Assembly: GCA_009809945.1 (NCBI GenBank)
Contig: WTPW01000324.1
Coordinates: 224,289-288,288 of the forward strand
DNA length: 64,000 nucleotides
Origin: Gigaspora margarita
Lineage: Eukaryota > Glomeromycota > Glomeromycetes > Diversisporales > Gigasporaceae
Reading direction: 5' to 3'
A program made the position numbers and the translations under genes. Positions within the stretch are counted from its first letter, which is position 1; each line of letters opens with the position of its first letter. Shown here one piece after another: positions 1-11,839 of the stretch. The notes below the pieces were generated by a model. It had not been told where the DNA came from and ran no database searches. It worked only from the letters and a program-made list of their open reading frames with translations.

Positions 1-160
1 ATTCGAACTCGGACCGGTTCGCGAACTTCGAACCGAACCCGGACCGAACTCGGACTTGACCAAAAAGTCTGAATATAAAAGTCCGAGTCCGGTTCGAAAA
101 TCGAACCAGACTCGGACTTGACTAAAGTCCGGTTCGAGTCCAGTTCGTAGGAGCACTAAA
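1..160. repeat. word-repeat element, truncated by window edge
   Basis: A GC-rich island in AT-rich sequence, made of reiterated CGGAC, CCGGTTCG and GAACTCGGAC words in both orientations. It ends near GTTCGTAGGAGCACTAA. The left end is outside the window, so no terminal repeat can be paired. A related TCTGGTCCGA/GACCAGAC block lies at 63590-63720. No reading frame. Confidence 0.6.
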
Positions 161-1009
161 TACAATTAACAAAAGATAATTAATGAAGATAGTATAGTTT
201 TGCTAGTATATTTTGCTTGTATTATGAATTCGTTAGCATAATGGAAGTTTGTTTTAATTGGTTAATAGTTATATGATCTACTCATGATTTCCTGTGATAA
301 TTAACCAATCAAATTACAGCATATAATTATTAAAAATTATCGCTTTAAATATTACCAACTGCATATCGAACTATAAAAATTCAACTAGCTTGAATCGCTA
401 GTACTATGTTGACACAAGTAATTTTTTGCAACTTAATATTCGGCTTTAGATCTATAAAGTTTTTTTTAGCGTATATTGTAATATTAAACTTTCTATTTAA
501 TCAATAGTCATCAACTTACATATACGAATCAAAAATAAAAAATTTCATATAAAAAACAAAAGAATTATCGCATATATTTGGAGAATAGACAGATATATGT
601 AAAATAATATTTAATATTAATAATCTGAAAAAATTTACACAATAGAGCGAATATAACCCAAAATTTTAAACAATCCCAATACACTACAAAACCGACAAAA
701 TCTAAATCTTAAACTCAGATCTCTTTCCATCAAAAAGCTTGTACTTATTCAAACTAAATAATTATTTAATAATAAAAAATTTGTTTGAGTTGAACATAAA
801 TAAAATAGCTTATGCAAAAGCATTTTAGTTACTTTACCCGCTACATACAACATAACTTTGCACAGTTTAATAGACAATAATATATTTGTCTTCTAAACAA
901 AGTTCTTAATAAATATTCTTTAATTGATGATCCGGATAAGATCGGCACTAGTACCATATTGGGACAATAGTAAATTTTGGGGATAAGTACAATATAAACT
1001 TTATTATAG
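161..1009. other. AT-rich intergenic DNA, no gene seen
   Basis: No convincing coding frame, RNA gene or element with paired ends was found on either strand. Confidence 0.5.
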
Positions 1010-1188
1010 CTGAAATCTTACAATCACCACTATAGTAAGTGATATTTTTATTAAGCTAACAGCTCAAGTTAATTAATTGAAAGTTGTATAGCTCACTGAG
1101 ACGCGCCTAATGGTGGTTAGACCATTCAAATTGGACCAATGTATGCTGAGATATTGCTAAAAAATGATTGGACGACTATATAAAATTC
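1010..1188 (+). repeat. half-copy of the fold-back family at 15591-16110
   Basis: The block around AGTTGTATAGCTCACTGAGA and TGATTGGACGACTATATAAA matches each arm of the 15591-16110 fold-back. It also matches, reversed, 53090-53280. It ends directly before the ATG at 1190, so it borders, and may have replaced, the 5' part of that gene fragment. Confidence 0.7.
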
Positions 1189-1189
1189 T

Positions 1190-1420
1190 ATGTCATCTGG
1201 ATTTTTTAAGCATTGGGATCAAGCCCAAAGTCTTTTAGCAAAGAAACATGAAGTTCGAAAATTTGGTGATGTAATTGGATACATTACTGGAAATGATAAA
1301 ACTCTTTTTGAAGTTTTATTTGTAGAAGTATCATATGGACCATTTCATAAAGATCCAGAACACCATATAGATGAAGATAAAATAACATTGGGTAAATTGG
1401 GTAAAGACTTGATTGACTGA
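1190..1420 (+). pseudogene. fragment of an AM-fungus-type hypothetical protein family
   Basis: A 76-codon ORF with normal hydrophilic composition, containing LFVEVSYGPFHKDPEHHID followed by EDKITLGKLGKDLID. This VLFVEVSYGP...DEDK..LGK.GKD block resembles the C-terminal half of large hypothetical-protein families of Rhizophagus-like fungi (recognised from memory, no named domain). Family members are several hundred residues long, so this is a truncated piece. The upstream part is replaced by a dispersed repeat ending at the start codon. After the TGA at 1418-1420 an in-frame stretch reads TSRLLYTEEILVILAHLFQ, which may be a further remnant. No promoter or intron was found. Function unknown; probably not expressed as a whole protein. 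Confidence 0.5.
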
Positions 1421-1837
1421 ACTAGTAGATTATTGTACACAGAAGAAATTCTGGTCATTTTGGCCCATTTATTTCAAGATAAAATTTTTTTATTTTATGG
1501 ATAAAAAATTTTCACCTGCATATAGAAAATTATTAATTGGACATATTTGAATTCCATTGCTTAAATGTTCTTATAATAATTTACACAATTTTTTTTCAAT
1601 ATTATAGGAATTCAAGCATGTTTATCTCATATATTTGATTCATTTTATAACAATTGTAACAATACAAAGTTTAATAATTCAGAAGCAAATAAAATAAAAA
1701 CATTTGCTTCTCCTTTAAAAGCTCCCAAATAATTTTCAACAGCCTTTTGTATTTTGGTGATTCAAAAAGTATTCACCTTATTAAATAATAAATAAAAATT
1801 ATGTTAAAACAAGACTAATTTATTGGCATATATATAC

Positions 1838-2098
1838 TAGGGTTCCTCAAAGTCAAATCGAATCAAATATTAGGCATATTTGAATTTGATTGAATTGAAT
1901 AAGCTCTTGATTTGAATTTGATTTGATCAAATCAAATCAAATCAAATTTATTTGTAATTTTTATTAAATATTTTTGAATTGAATCAAATATTTTGTCAAT
2001 TTGAATTTGATTTGATTTGAAATTTCTGTATTTGAATTTGATTTGAGATCGAATATTTGATTGAATCAAATTGAATTGAATTGAATTGTGGAACCCTA
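1838..2098. mobile_element. hAT-type MITE, TTTGATTTGAA word-repeat family, copy 1
   Basis: A 261-bp element bounded by TAGGGTTCC and GGAACCCTA inverted ends. A perfect 8-bp TSD, ATATATAC, lies at 1830-1837 and 2099-2106. The interior is almost only TTTGATTTGAATTTGA words and their complements. The 8-bp TSD points to hAT transposase mobilisation (inference). Sister copy at 19878-20192. Confidence 0.88.
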
Positions 2099-2157
2099 AT
2101 ATATACATTTAAATAAAATTTTTCAAATAAAACAATTCTAGCTTTTGAATTATAATA

Positions 2158-2700
2158 ATTTGCAAAGATATGACTATTAACCTTATATGAGAATTAAACA
2201 AATGGGTAAGTCAGTAGAAAAGGAACAAATTATTTTAGTAAATTTTTTTTAATTTTTAAATTTAAATATCTTAACAACAATTTAATCAAATTTGCTAAAA
2301 AAATTTTTATTTTAATCTTGAAATTATATAGGATTAAAATAAAAAAAATTATCAAATTTATTAAGATAGTTGTTAAGATATTTAAGTTTAAAGTCAAGAA
2401 AACTTTTACTTAGAAAAAATTTGGCCCTTTTCTACTAACCCACCCCAAATTTGCCTCAAAATTTTGAAGGTAATCAGAAGTGTGCTTTCTCAAGAGTACT
2501 AGATTTCTTTGTTTAGAATTATTTATTTTTTTTAGAACTTATTTTCAGGCAAGATTCTAGCATTCAAATCAAAATAACTCACAAAGATATGATCCATTGA
2601 CCTTATGTAAGAATTAAGCAAATCTGCCTCAAAATTTTGAAAGTGTTCAGAAGTGTGTCTTTTCAAGGGTGATGAAATCTTTGCTTGGAGTTATTTATTT
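2158..2700. repeat. direct repeat, two copies, first one split by a MITE
   Basis: Copy one (2158-2203 joined to 2446-2535) and copy two (2578-2700) share CAAAGATATGA, GAATTAA(A/G)CAAAT, GCCTCAAAATTTTGAA and CAGAAGTGTG. Copy two is uninterrupted and gives the empty-site state for the MITE at 2204-2445. Confidence 0.7.
2204..2445. mobile_element. MITE with 5-bp TSD CAAAT
   Basis: A 242-bp element running from GGGTAAGTCAGTAGAAAAGG to CCTTTTCTACTAACCCACCC, flanked by CAAAT at 2199-2203 and 2446-2450. The interior is a long AT-rich palindrome containing ATATCTTAACAACAATTTAA and its complement. The superfamily is not clear from a 5-bp TSD. Confidence 0.78.
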
Positions 2701-2990
2701 GTAATCTTGAGCATGAAAATATCTTTCATCATAAACTAAATAGTAATTCAGTATAAATTCAAATCTTATTTTGTAAATCAGATTTTTTTTTGTTTTGATT
2801 TTCATATTAGCCAATTAATCAATCTAATTAAGAAATTTATATTAATTATATAAATAATATTTCTACTCTTGATTTGATAACAAATTTAACAATCCAATAA
2901 TGAAACTTACTAAGTGAAGCAATTTTCCTAATTTGTAATAGATTAATGTTTTATAATACTTTATTATTTGAATCTTTTTGAACACAATTA

Positions 2991-3152
2991 GAATGCTAAC
3001 ATTATTAGGTGATATTTTAGGAGCAGGGGGTCAAGCAAAACCTTACCTCATATAAAAAAATTATAACCAATCAAATTTAGCTAAATAGATTATCTGGAAT
3101 TAGGAGTAAGCCTCTATAGTAAATGGATATTAGGTAATAAATGTCAGTGCCC
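2991..3152. mobile_element. PIF/Harbinger-like MITE, copy 1
   Basis: The right end ATGTCAGTGCCC is intact and the left end GAATGCTAACATT is diverged. TTA lies on both sides (2988-2990, 3153-3155). The sequence is the reverse complement of 54003-54166. A 3-bp TTA duplication with GGGC ends is typical of PIF/Harbinger (family knowledge; assignment inferred). Confidence 0.65.
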
Positions 3153-3155
3153 TTA

Positions 3156-3790
3156 AGAAAGTTGTTGAGTCTTGGGAGTTCTGGTTTGCAGAATTTGAGA
3201 TAATTCAGAAAGAATGTGTGTAAAAACATTCCTTTAAAAAACTATTTAGTGAAAAAAATTATAGAAGTCATTGAAAGAGTTTGTTTTGAAAAGAACTAAA
3301 AAAATTATATAATACTTATAAATATAATAAATTGGGAATCAGCATATAAACAACTGTGTGCAGATTAACACATGATCAGAACAGGTGTCTGACACTTGCG
3401 TTTTTTGAATATTTATCAATCTGACACATTCAGAGCAAATTTGTTTGAAAGTCATAGAATTTTTATTTGCAATGAAAATAAAACTAATCGAACTAATCAA
3501 AAAAAATTAAATGAAACTCATATAATAATATACTTGGCAATATTCTAACTAAATTTGGTTGAAAGTTGCAGATTTTCTTTTCAACAAAAATAAAACTAAT
3601 CAAACTAATTAAAAAATTTATTATAAAATAAAACAATCAAAATAATTAAAGAGAACTAAATAAAACTCATATAATTTATTATTTAATTTTTATTTACTAA
3701 CTAATTATAATTATTTACAGAAAAACTTTCATTTATATAGAATGCGAACAATTGTTTTACAAAGGAAAAACAGCAAAATGTATACAATAT
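3156..3790. other. intergenic, weak tandem duplication
   Basis: Two diverged copies about 110 bp apart (3440 and 3553) share AAATTTG.TTGAAAGT followed by AAAATAAAACTAATC. No gene was seen. Confidence 0.4.
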
Positions 3791-3792
3791 AG

Positions 3793-6071
3793 TCAATCTC
3801 TAACTGATTCATCATCCAGATTAATTATTTGAGAAGGATCATTAAAGAGTTTCAAATGATTATTTGCATTTATTTGAATGTTGGTTTGTTTGGAAGGCTT
3901 GAATTGAGTAATTTCTAAATGATCTTATCAAATTATTGATTATACTTGTACCAAGTAGCAGAAACAGTAAATAATTCTGCAAAAATATTTATTAATATGG
4001 TCAAAAATATCAATTTATATCAATATACCCATGAATTCTTTATTTGTTTTTACAAATACTATCTAATTGGAATTCTTGTACACTTTCTATAATACATACA
4101 CATGCTAAAAATTTTTTTAATAATATTAAAGAAATATAAAAGACTTTTTTGATCTAAGATTATTTTTGTGTAGCATTCTAACAAAAAGGCTCATGTCTTG
4201 TGCATGTAATCCCATAAAACTAATATCAGAAATATAAATTTATTCAGCCTATACTTGATTAGATTACTTGCAAAATTAATGAAGATATAATACTGAACAA
4301 AAATAATTTAATTTTACTCTATCTATTGTAAGTTTCATTATCATTTGCTATTTTATACAAAATGTTCATATCTTCACGAAGCTGCTCAAACAATTTTTCT
4401 TCATCTAATGAACTCGAAGAATCAATAACAATTGTCTCTTCTTCTTGCTTTTTTTACTAAATTTCATGAATTCTTTATTTTTAATATAATTGTTAAAGAT
4501 AATTAATTTTAGATTTAAATTTATATTTTTGATTTTCTTTATTCAATGCCTACCTTTTGATTCAAAAGCAAATTTTCTTCTTCTAATTTCTCAATTTCAA
4601 TTTTTATTTCATCTATTTTCATAGTTTTTGATTTACTTTTGATTTTTATTTAATCTACTTGATTATCTGTTAATCTAGTTACTTCATTTTCCAACTTGAC
4701 AATTTTGCTTTGATAAGTGCTAAGTTGATTCTTAAGAAATGTTTTTTCTTCTTCCAATCTAATTAGGACCTGAACATCTCTTATATAGGTTATAACTGGA
4801 TTTTGGCCAATTTTGATCTAATTTGCTGAAAATGACAAAATCTATTTACTTTAATAACTTCTAATCCAGTAATCAGAATTGAATAAACTTTTTTTGTTAG
4901 ATGCGATTTACTGAGAGCTTTTAAAAAAAGTTCATTCAAATCAGGCCACTAGATGCCAAAATAATTAGCAAAAACTGTTTTTTGCTTCTCAAATTTTAGG
5001 TTTTTTTGTGACCTCTATACTAGATGTCTGGGGTTCTATCTAATTGATTAAAAATATTAATTTTAATAAAATATTAAATAAAATTGAAGTTGCGAAATAA
5101 TAATATTTTACTCTTTAATTTTTTTATCATATTGATTTTTTTCAGTGACAAATGCTTTCTTTAATTCCTGTTCTCTTACTGCTACATCAAACTTATTCAA
5201 ATATTAAAATAATCTAGCCATCTTTTGTAGTTATTGATCTCATTGTCTATATAATCATGAAGTTTCACACCAAATGAGACTACAAAGAATAAAAATAATT
5301 AATACAGTATTTGATTCAAAAATTTTAAATATAATGATGAAAATTGGTATATACCTATTAAACAAAACTATCCAATGTAGTTCAATTCAGAATATCAAAC
5401 AAGAATAGCAAAGCCAATAATATTCAAAATTGAATAACAGATGAAAAAAATGCAGATGAATACTGTATGTTCTAAAATTTTACAAAAAGATCCTGATTGT
5501 GCAATATGATGGATATTGTTAAATTCAATTCCAAATAAGACTGTAAAATGTAAAAAATATTTAGTACCATACTTCAGGGTTGTTTCTGGACATGAACATG
5601 GTTATAAATTGTACATGAACATAACCACATGTTGATAGACAGGAGTTTGGAACATTACTACTATACTTGAATTAACAAACTTAATGAGTGCTTTTATATA
5701 TACCCAATAAACAAAACTATCCAAAAAATTTAAATAGAGTACCAATTAATGTTAATGAATTTACCATTAAAAACCTGCTATAATTAACAAATAAATACCA
5801 ATTTCACATTGAAATTGCAATTCTTAAAATAAATAGTACATTTTTGATTATCTTTTGGTTGGTTAATAAAGGTAGCATTGCAACAGGACCAAATATTACA
5901 AGATTTATTTTGAAGATATTTCCCATGTCTTCATAGCTATAAAATGTAAAAAAAAAACATTAATTATATATGTAGCAAACAAAAATAATGAAAAAAATAG
6001 AATTTACAGTAACAAAACTTCAATTGAAGGTTTAAATAATAATTCAAAAATAAATTCTAATATCTAAAATA
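3793..6071 (-). pseudogene. multi-pass membrane protein with coiled-coil tail, decayed
   Basis: Read on the minus strand, successive exons line up. (1) About 6071-6006, ending KPSIEVLL before a GTAAAT donor. (2) About 5938-5820, YEDMGNIFKINLVIFGPVAM then LPLLTNQKIIKNVLF, a hydrophobic helix. (3) About 5542-5355, LFGIEFNNIHHIAQSGSFCK then LEHTVFICIFFICYSILNII, more helices. (4) About 5280-5110, FGVKLHDYIDNEINNYKRW then FDVAVREQELKKAF. (5) About 4756-4560, coiled coil EEEKTFLKNQLSTYQSKIVK. (6) About 4460-4320, KQEEETIVIDSSSSLDEEK. (7) About 3925-3793, ending NDPSQIINLDDESVRD and TGA. Several in-frame stops fall where Trp or Gln is expected, and one single-base shift lies near 5205, so it is a pseudogene unless assembly errors explain them. 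TIVIDSSSS and QIINLDD resemble SUMO-interacting motifs (inference). A MITE (4765-5037) sits at one splice acceptor. Similar membrane proteins seem familiar from AM fungi; function unknown. Confidence 0.6.
4765..5037. mobile_element. hAT-like AGGACC MITE, long subfamily, copy 1
   Basis: A 273-bp element starting AGGACCTGAACATCT and ending GATGTCTGGGGTTCT, with a perfect 8-bp TSD ATCTAATT at 4757-4764 and 5038-5045. The body is shared with 53472-53769 and 61731-62028 (e.g. TAACTGGATTTTGGCCAATT). Read on the minus strand, the TSD AATTAGAT contains the 3' splice AG of the host gene. Confidence 0.88.
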
Positions 6072-6079
6072 CAAAAAAT

Positions 6080-8500
6080 ATGAATTTAGTAAAAAAATAA
6101 TATTATTCTAAAGCAATATTACAATATTATAAATTAAAAATTAAACATACTCTAAAAATAATAACTCTGAAAGCAATAACAAAGCAAAAATTTCTGTAAA
6201 CTTTGAGTAAAATGGCTTTGTATAGCTTGTTCAGAGAATTGTGTACTTATATTTTTACAAGTTAGAATTCAAACTTATTATTAACTTAAATAGTATATAT
6301 ATCAGAATTATATAAACTGAGAAAATACACTATAATATAGTTTTAATCTATGCATTAGTAAACTAATATATAATATATATCTATATTGTATCTAATAAGT
6401 AACTATTGCAGATCCTATATATTTTTAAACTTGTTTTTTAACAAAAAAAAATGGGCACAAAATTTAAGGTTAAGAATTTCAATAATAAGATGAGAATAAT
6501 TATTTCTAGTATCCTTGAGTTATTTTTCTTGATCTACAATAGGTTTTTCGTGGCTAAAATATTATTGATGTTGCTTAAATTTAACATCTTGGTGTTATTA
6601 TTTTATATTTACTTTGTTTATTTGCAATACTTTAGTTAGTTTATTTGGTTATATTGTTTCTTTATAGATATTTAAATAATTTATATTTATGCAATATAAT
6701 AATGATAACTGTATTTACTTTAGGCCAAGAGCAAGATGGCTAGGGTTCCAAACCAACAAATCTCACTCTTATGAAAAATGTGTATAATTATTGTAAAAAA
6801 GAAAGAAATATCTTTGTATTTGTGTTGCTATAACTGATTGAAATTGGGATGATATTGAATATAGAAATTATAAGTGGTGCAAATAGTGTTAAAATACTAC
6901 TTATATTGCGAAAGTTTGTTGGTATGCACTGAGTTGTGAGCTAAAATTGTCTGAAATTACAAGTTTTGAATAGAATGAAAAGATTAAATGTTAAATTGTT
7001 CAGTAAGATGTAAAGCTGTATATCATGAGAAGGGAGAGCAATGTCCCAAAACTTATCTTTGCTAGAATAGTAGCTAGACAAATAATTTTATGGAAATTAT
7101 TTTTAATGAATTATATTTTATTTAACAATTCTTTATAATAAAATTTTTTATGTTTACCAATGAACAAAAATTTTAACATTAAACTAGAAATAATTAATTA
7201 CTAATTCTTTGTTTTAGAAGTAATATTATTATAACTTTATTAATTACATATAAGGATCAGATAATTTAATGTTTAATTAACCTTAGAAATCTTTTTGTTT
7301 AGAATTCTAGATAAATAAATTTTCTAAATTATACAAAATTATTTATTTAGAATTCTATGAGGAAGTTTTAAATTTTAGTAAACAAAAATTTTTGCAATAT
7401 TGTATAATATAGTTCTTTGTCTAGTAAAAGTTAGAATAAGATATTACTTAAATTTAAGCTTATGTGTAAAGAATATCATTTAAATTCTAAATTTAAAGTC
7501 TACCATTTTCAGGAATATTTGAACTGTGACTTTTTTTTATTTTCAAAGTGTGTGTTGTGGCCTCTAAGCATTAGGATCCATGTTATATATAAAGATATTG
7601 TGTTTAAGCAACATATTACATGATTAAAGTAATTTTATAATTTTTAAATTATATCGAATAGTATCTATATAATAATAATTAAAATAGATTTCACATTTTA
7701 ATCTTAAATAGACTTGGCATACATGTCGTAACATGATATAATAACAATAATAGAGGCATCTTTATAACAAAATAAACTTCTTAGAATATAAATATAATAA
7801 TCAATTATATGTATTTGTTGTTCAAGAAGATGAATTTCTCTAGAATTTAGATCAAAAAGTAAGTATACATACTATACTTATTGTTTAACTATTAATACAT
7901 GTAACTAAATTTTACCTTAATTGCGATCTAAAATTCTGATGATATGGTATTATATTGATGAAATGTTAATTGAAAAGTAGAGTTTAACAGACTATTTAGT
8001 GCTTTTTACTGAACTGCAAATTTGCGACTAAAATCATCAATTTTTATAATTCCAAAATTTTTAGTATTAGGTTAGCAAAGCCTCCTCTTATTTAAATTTA
8101 TTTCAAGTATATAGTAAGAAAAAATCTATAATACAAATTCTTTAATGTTCCTTCTGTCTAATATTACATAATTATTATTTATTTTAATTTTCAGACTAAT
8201 TCGGAATTGATTGGTTAATGTAACAGGTGGCTATCAGATAATTTTGTGATGTGTTGGCCTTACATACAGATCTCAGTACAGACCCATATACATAATATAT
8301 GCACAATATTAATTAAAAATGAAAATTTAAAATTTTATTGCTGCACCTGGACTTTTCAAATTTAATAGTAGGGGTATAGACCATTTGAAATTAATTTTTT
8401 GGTTAAAATCACCCTCTCTCTTTCTTTTTTATGTCTTTGGTAAAATGGCATATAAAAAAAGAACCATATAACTATAAAATAACATGATGGAGTATAGTTA
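6080..8500. other. AT-rich intergenic DNA with dispersed repeat fragments
   Basis: No supported gene. A 62-codon hydrophobic ORF at 6451-6639 is explained by T-rich composition. The 7250-7330 stretch (GGATCAGATAATTTAA, TTAGAATTCTAGATAA) is repeated around 21781-21960, where a MITE is inserted. Confidence 0.5.
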
Positions 8501-8636
8501 GAATTGTAAAATTATGGTAATTATAAAATTTGGCAGTAAGTTAATGGTAAGTTACCTTAAGTAACTTAAAGTAACTTACTAGTAACTTACTGGTAACTTA
8601 TTGCCAAATTTTATAAATTACTATAATTTTACAATC
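8501..8636. mobile_element. short hairpin element with GTAACTTA word interior
   Basis: Near-perfect inverted arms: GAATTGTAAAATTATGG on the left pairs with ATAATTTTACAATCC on the right, and AAATTTGGCA(G/A)TAAGTTA continues the pairing. The centre is GTAACTTA repeated on both strands. No clear TSD was found. Confidence 0.65.
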
Positions 8637-8739
8637 CTGGGTATGGTTTCAAATTTTGATCTAAATTAAGCTTAATTCAGACCAAAATTTGAAATAACTC
8701 ACTATATATTATTTCATAGTTTTATAGCAAATATAAAAT

Positions 8740-9420
8740 AAAAATTAATTTAAATTAAAAGAATAATTCAAAATAAAATAATAAAATAAAATATTTTAAA
8801 AATAAAATTAAATGAATTAAAAAATAAAATAAAATTAAAATGAATTAAAAAAATAAAATAAAAAAAAATTAAAAAAAAAATTAAAAAATAAAATTAAACT
8901 GAACTAAAAAAAATAAAAAAAATAAAATTAAAACAAATTAAAAAAATAATGATAATTATAAATAGTTTAAAAAAAATAAAATTAAAACAAATTAAAAAAT
9001 AATTAAAAAAAGAACAAAAAAAATAATTTAAAAATAAAATTAAAATGAATTAAAAAAAAAATTTAAAAAATAAAAAAAATGAATAAACAATTAAATGAAT
9101 TAAAAAAAAAACAATAAAAAATCAAAAAAATAATTAATAAAAAAATAATTTAAAATTAAAATTAAAATAAATTAAAAAAAAATTTTAAAAAAAACAAAAA
9201 AAAAACAAATAAAAAATTAAAACTAATTAAAAAAATCCTCTGAAAAAAATAATTTAAAAAATAAAAATTAAAAAAAAATTGAAAAAAATAAAAATTAAAA
9301 TGAAATAAAAAAAAACTCCTGAAAAAATAATTTAAAAATAAGATTAAAACAAATTAAAAAATAACAAAATTTAAAAAAATGAAAAAATAAATACTGGTTA
9401 AATAATAAAAACAAAATTAA
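8740..9420. repeat. low-complexity A-rich tract
   Basis: About 680 bp of AAATTAAAAAATAAAAT-type sequence, nearly free of G and C. It looks like an expanded simple sequence. Confidence 0.9.
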
Positions 9421-9956
9421 AATTTTGTCCCTACTTGGCTATTCTCTCATATATGTTTATTTCAATTTGTGAAAGAAAAACTACTAAAAAGATTTGGTTT
9501 TTTAATCAATTATGAAGTACTAGAGAATTAGTATTAATAAGTAAGAAGAAATATTTAAATAAATGCTTAATTTTATATAAATACTATTACATAGCAATTA
9601 TTCAAATCAATATTTTTTTACATTAATTTTTAAGCAATCTAATCAGTAATTTATTTAATTCAATTAGAGACAAAATTTGCATCCAACCAATAGGAACTTG
9701 GGGAATTAGTAAACCCAAAATTCTGATCTGTGATCACTGCATACATTATAAATAATGCAGATCTGATCACTAGAACATGAGAATTTTGGCTATAAAATTG
9801 TACATATGTACAAGGGTTTTGTTTTCAAATGAATGCATTATTTATTTATATTATTGCAAAGTAATAATAACAAAACCTTTAATGACAGGTCCAATATTTA
9901 GTATTTTTATTAAAATATTTCATTTTAATAATCTTTTTATACTTAAAAAATATATA

Positions 9957-10128
9957 CAGTCAGACCTCCCTAAATGCAACCCCCTAAATGCAACACCTCT
10001 CTAAATACAACCTTAAATTCTAGCCCAAATATATTTCTAGCCTCTATAAATACAATTTTTCTTATTGTTCTCTAAATGCAAGCCATCAAAAGTTTGGCCC
10101 AACGATTGCATTTAGGGAGGTCTGACTG
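9957..10128. mobile_element. pogo/Tc1-type MITE
   Basis: A 172-bp element with perfect 23-bp inverted ends beginning CAGTCAGACCTCCCTAAATG, and TA on both sides (9955-9956, 10129-10130). CAGT...ACCTC ends with a TA target are typical of pogo-like mariners. The interior repeats CTCTAAATACAACC-like words. The flank is duplicated without the insert at 10590-10640. Confidence 0.9.
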
Positions 10129-10307
10129 TATCCTATTTTTAATTTTTTAAGTCAACTTATAAGTTATATAAATATATTATTATATAAAAATCGTATTAGA
10201 ATATAAGTTTATAATTATAATCACATATATAGCAAACCCAAATTTATATCGTATATCATGTGAAAAGTAAGATCAGTATAGGATTACATAAAGAGAAATT
10301 GTTTAAG

Positions 10308-10502
10308 TTATTTCTCATTTTTAAGACCATTATACGAAAGACCTAAAGAAGTTAAACAATTTTTTTTGTGAAGTGCATTTGCTAATGCTTTTCTAACATA
10401 GGATTTACTAGTAAAGTTTAAAGTTGTTAACATAAATTTACTAAGTTTTTCTTCAATCACAAACAGCTTTTCTCTAGTTTTGGTTAATTCTGAAACATGC
10501 AA
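10308..10502 (-). pseudogene. LRR (RNI-type) fragment
   Basis: A 64-codon minus-strand ORF ending KALANALHKKNCLTSLGLSY then NGLKNEK. ALANAL-x-LTSL-L-x-N-x-L is the ribonuclease-inhibitor-type LRR unit seen in large fungal NLR/RNI families. Only one clear unit is present, and the N-terminal part (TREKLFVIEEKLSKFMLTT) is not recognisable. Probably a relic of a gene like the one at 23940-24640. The start is arbitrary. Confidence 0.45.
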
Positions 10503-10544
10503 ATAATAGAAGTTGCAAAATAGACATAGTATTGGTATTTATTT

Positions 10545-10975
10545 ATTTAACTTCATTTTATAAATATAATAAGAAAAATATTTTTTATGAAAATATTTTG
10601 TTTTAATAATCTTTTTATGCTTAAAAAATATATATCCTATTTTGGAACCACAGTCGATGAAAATAATAAATAAACAAATTAAATATAAATAAAAAAGTAA
10701 AAACCATATATAAAATTTATATTGATTATTAGCAGCATTAGTTATATGATCACTAATATTTTTTATACTTTTTTCTAGATTGTTAAAATTGTTTTGACAA
10801 ATATCAGGTTCATTTGTTAGTGATTCAAATGGTTCAGAAATAATTGTGTCTGTACAAAATTAAATAATTAGTTTCACTCTTACTATTACAATTTTAATTA
10901 TAAATTCTTACCTTGAGAAGAACATAATATGGTGCATAGTCTAGAACCAAAGTCACATGATCTAAATTTATATAT
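10545..10975 (-). CDS. possible small single-pass membrane protein, two exons
   Basis: On the minus strand an exon ending CTTCTCAAG is followed by a GTAAGAATTT donor and an acceptor TTTGTACAG. The second exon is open for about 100 codons: DTIISEPFESLTNEPDICQN, then NLEKSIKNISDHITNAANN, then the hydrophobic stretch FYIWFLLFYLYLICLFIIFI, a lysine-rich tail (FFKHKKIIKTKYFHKK) and a stop near 10545. This gives a polar ectodomain, one membrane helix and a basic cytosolic tail. The upstream start is not resolved and no family is recognised. A short paralogous piece of its 3' region at 9915-9956/10129-10140 carries the pogo-type MITE. It may itself be a fragment. Confidence 0.4.
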
Positions 10976-11419
10976 AATTTAAAATTAGTTATAATTAATG
11001 AATATATATATATATGTAAAAAAATCTTTTTGTAAATTAATATTTTAGAACCAGTACTATAATATTACAGAAAAATTTTTAACTTAAACATATTAATTTC
11101 AATTTTATTTACTTTTAAATTTAAAGCAATTTGATATCTGTATAAAATTTGGCCACTATATTTAATATAATAAGTTGTCAAATTTGGCCACTATATTTAA
11201 TAGTAACTTGTCAAATATATATGCACATTACAATGATTAGCACCTCTAGTTCTCTAGTTTCTAGTTATTCACACATGTTCTTTTGAATTAAAACTGATAT
11301 TTGGTATCACTTGATAGTCCTAATAAATTAATTTTAGAAATTTTAGGAAAACCATGCTCGTCTTTTGTGTTTGATGACTTTCTGCTCAGAAATATTCAAG
11401 TACTATATGTGTTCATCTT

Positions 11420-11835
11420 TGATCCAAAAATAAGCTACCCCACGATCGACAATAGTCGCTATATAGTAAAGTCCAAATTCTAATATGTTAAATTATATAA
11501 TCGCTTAAGTAAACTTATTTGGAAGATCAAAATACACTAATTTTAAAAATTTTATATAAATTAGAGAACTTTTTATTATTGACTTTTAAATTTTACATTT
11601 GATAAAAAAATTAAAATTTGTTAAACAAATATTTTTTACAAAAATAAAAATTAAAAGTTAAATAATAAAAATTTCTTCAATTTGTATAAAAATTTCAGAG
11701 AATATGTATTTTTATCTTTTTAACATATTTACTTAAGCGCTTATAATCGATTTATATAGTAAAATTTAGACATTACTATGTAGTGACTATTTGCAAATTT
11801 TTCTATAGTTTAGATATCAGATATTTTCAAAAATG
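11420..11835. mobile_element. end-degraded copy of the AAATAAGCTACCCC MITE family
   Basis: Shares AAAATAAGCTACCCC, a palindromic core (AACTTTTTATTATT with its complement) and TATGTAGTGACTA with the complete copy at 34125-34671. The outer CCATATATTCC ends are missing or diverged. Confidence 0.65.
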
Positions 11836-11839
11836 TATG

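Noticed and set aside
6451..6639. 62-codon hydrophobic ORF
   Set aside because: Same composition effect, and it lies beyond the decayed membrane gene on the opposite strand.
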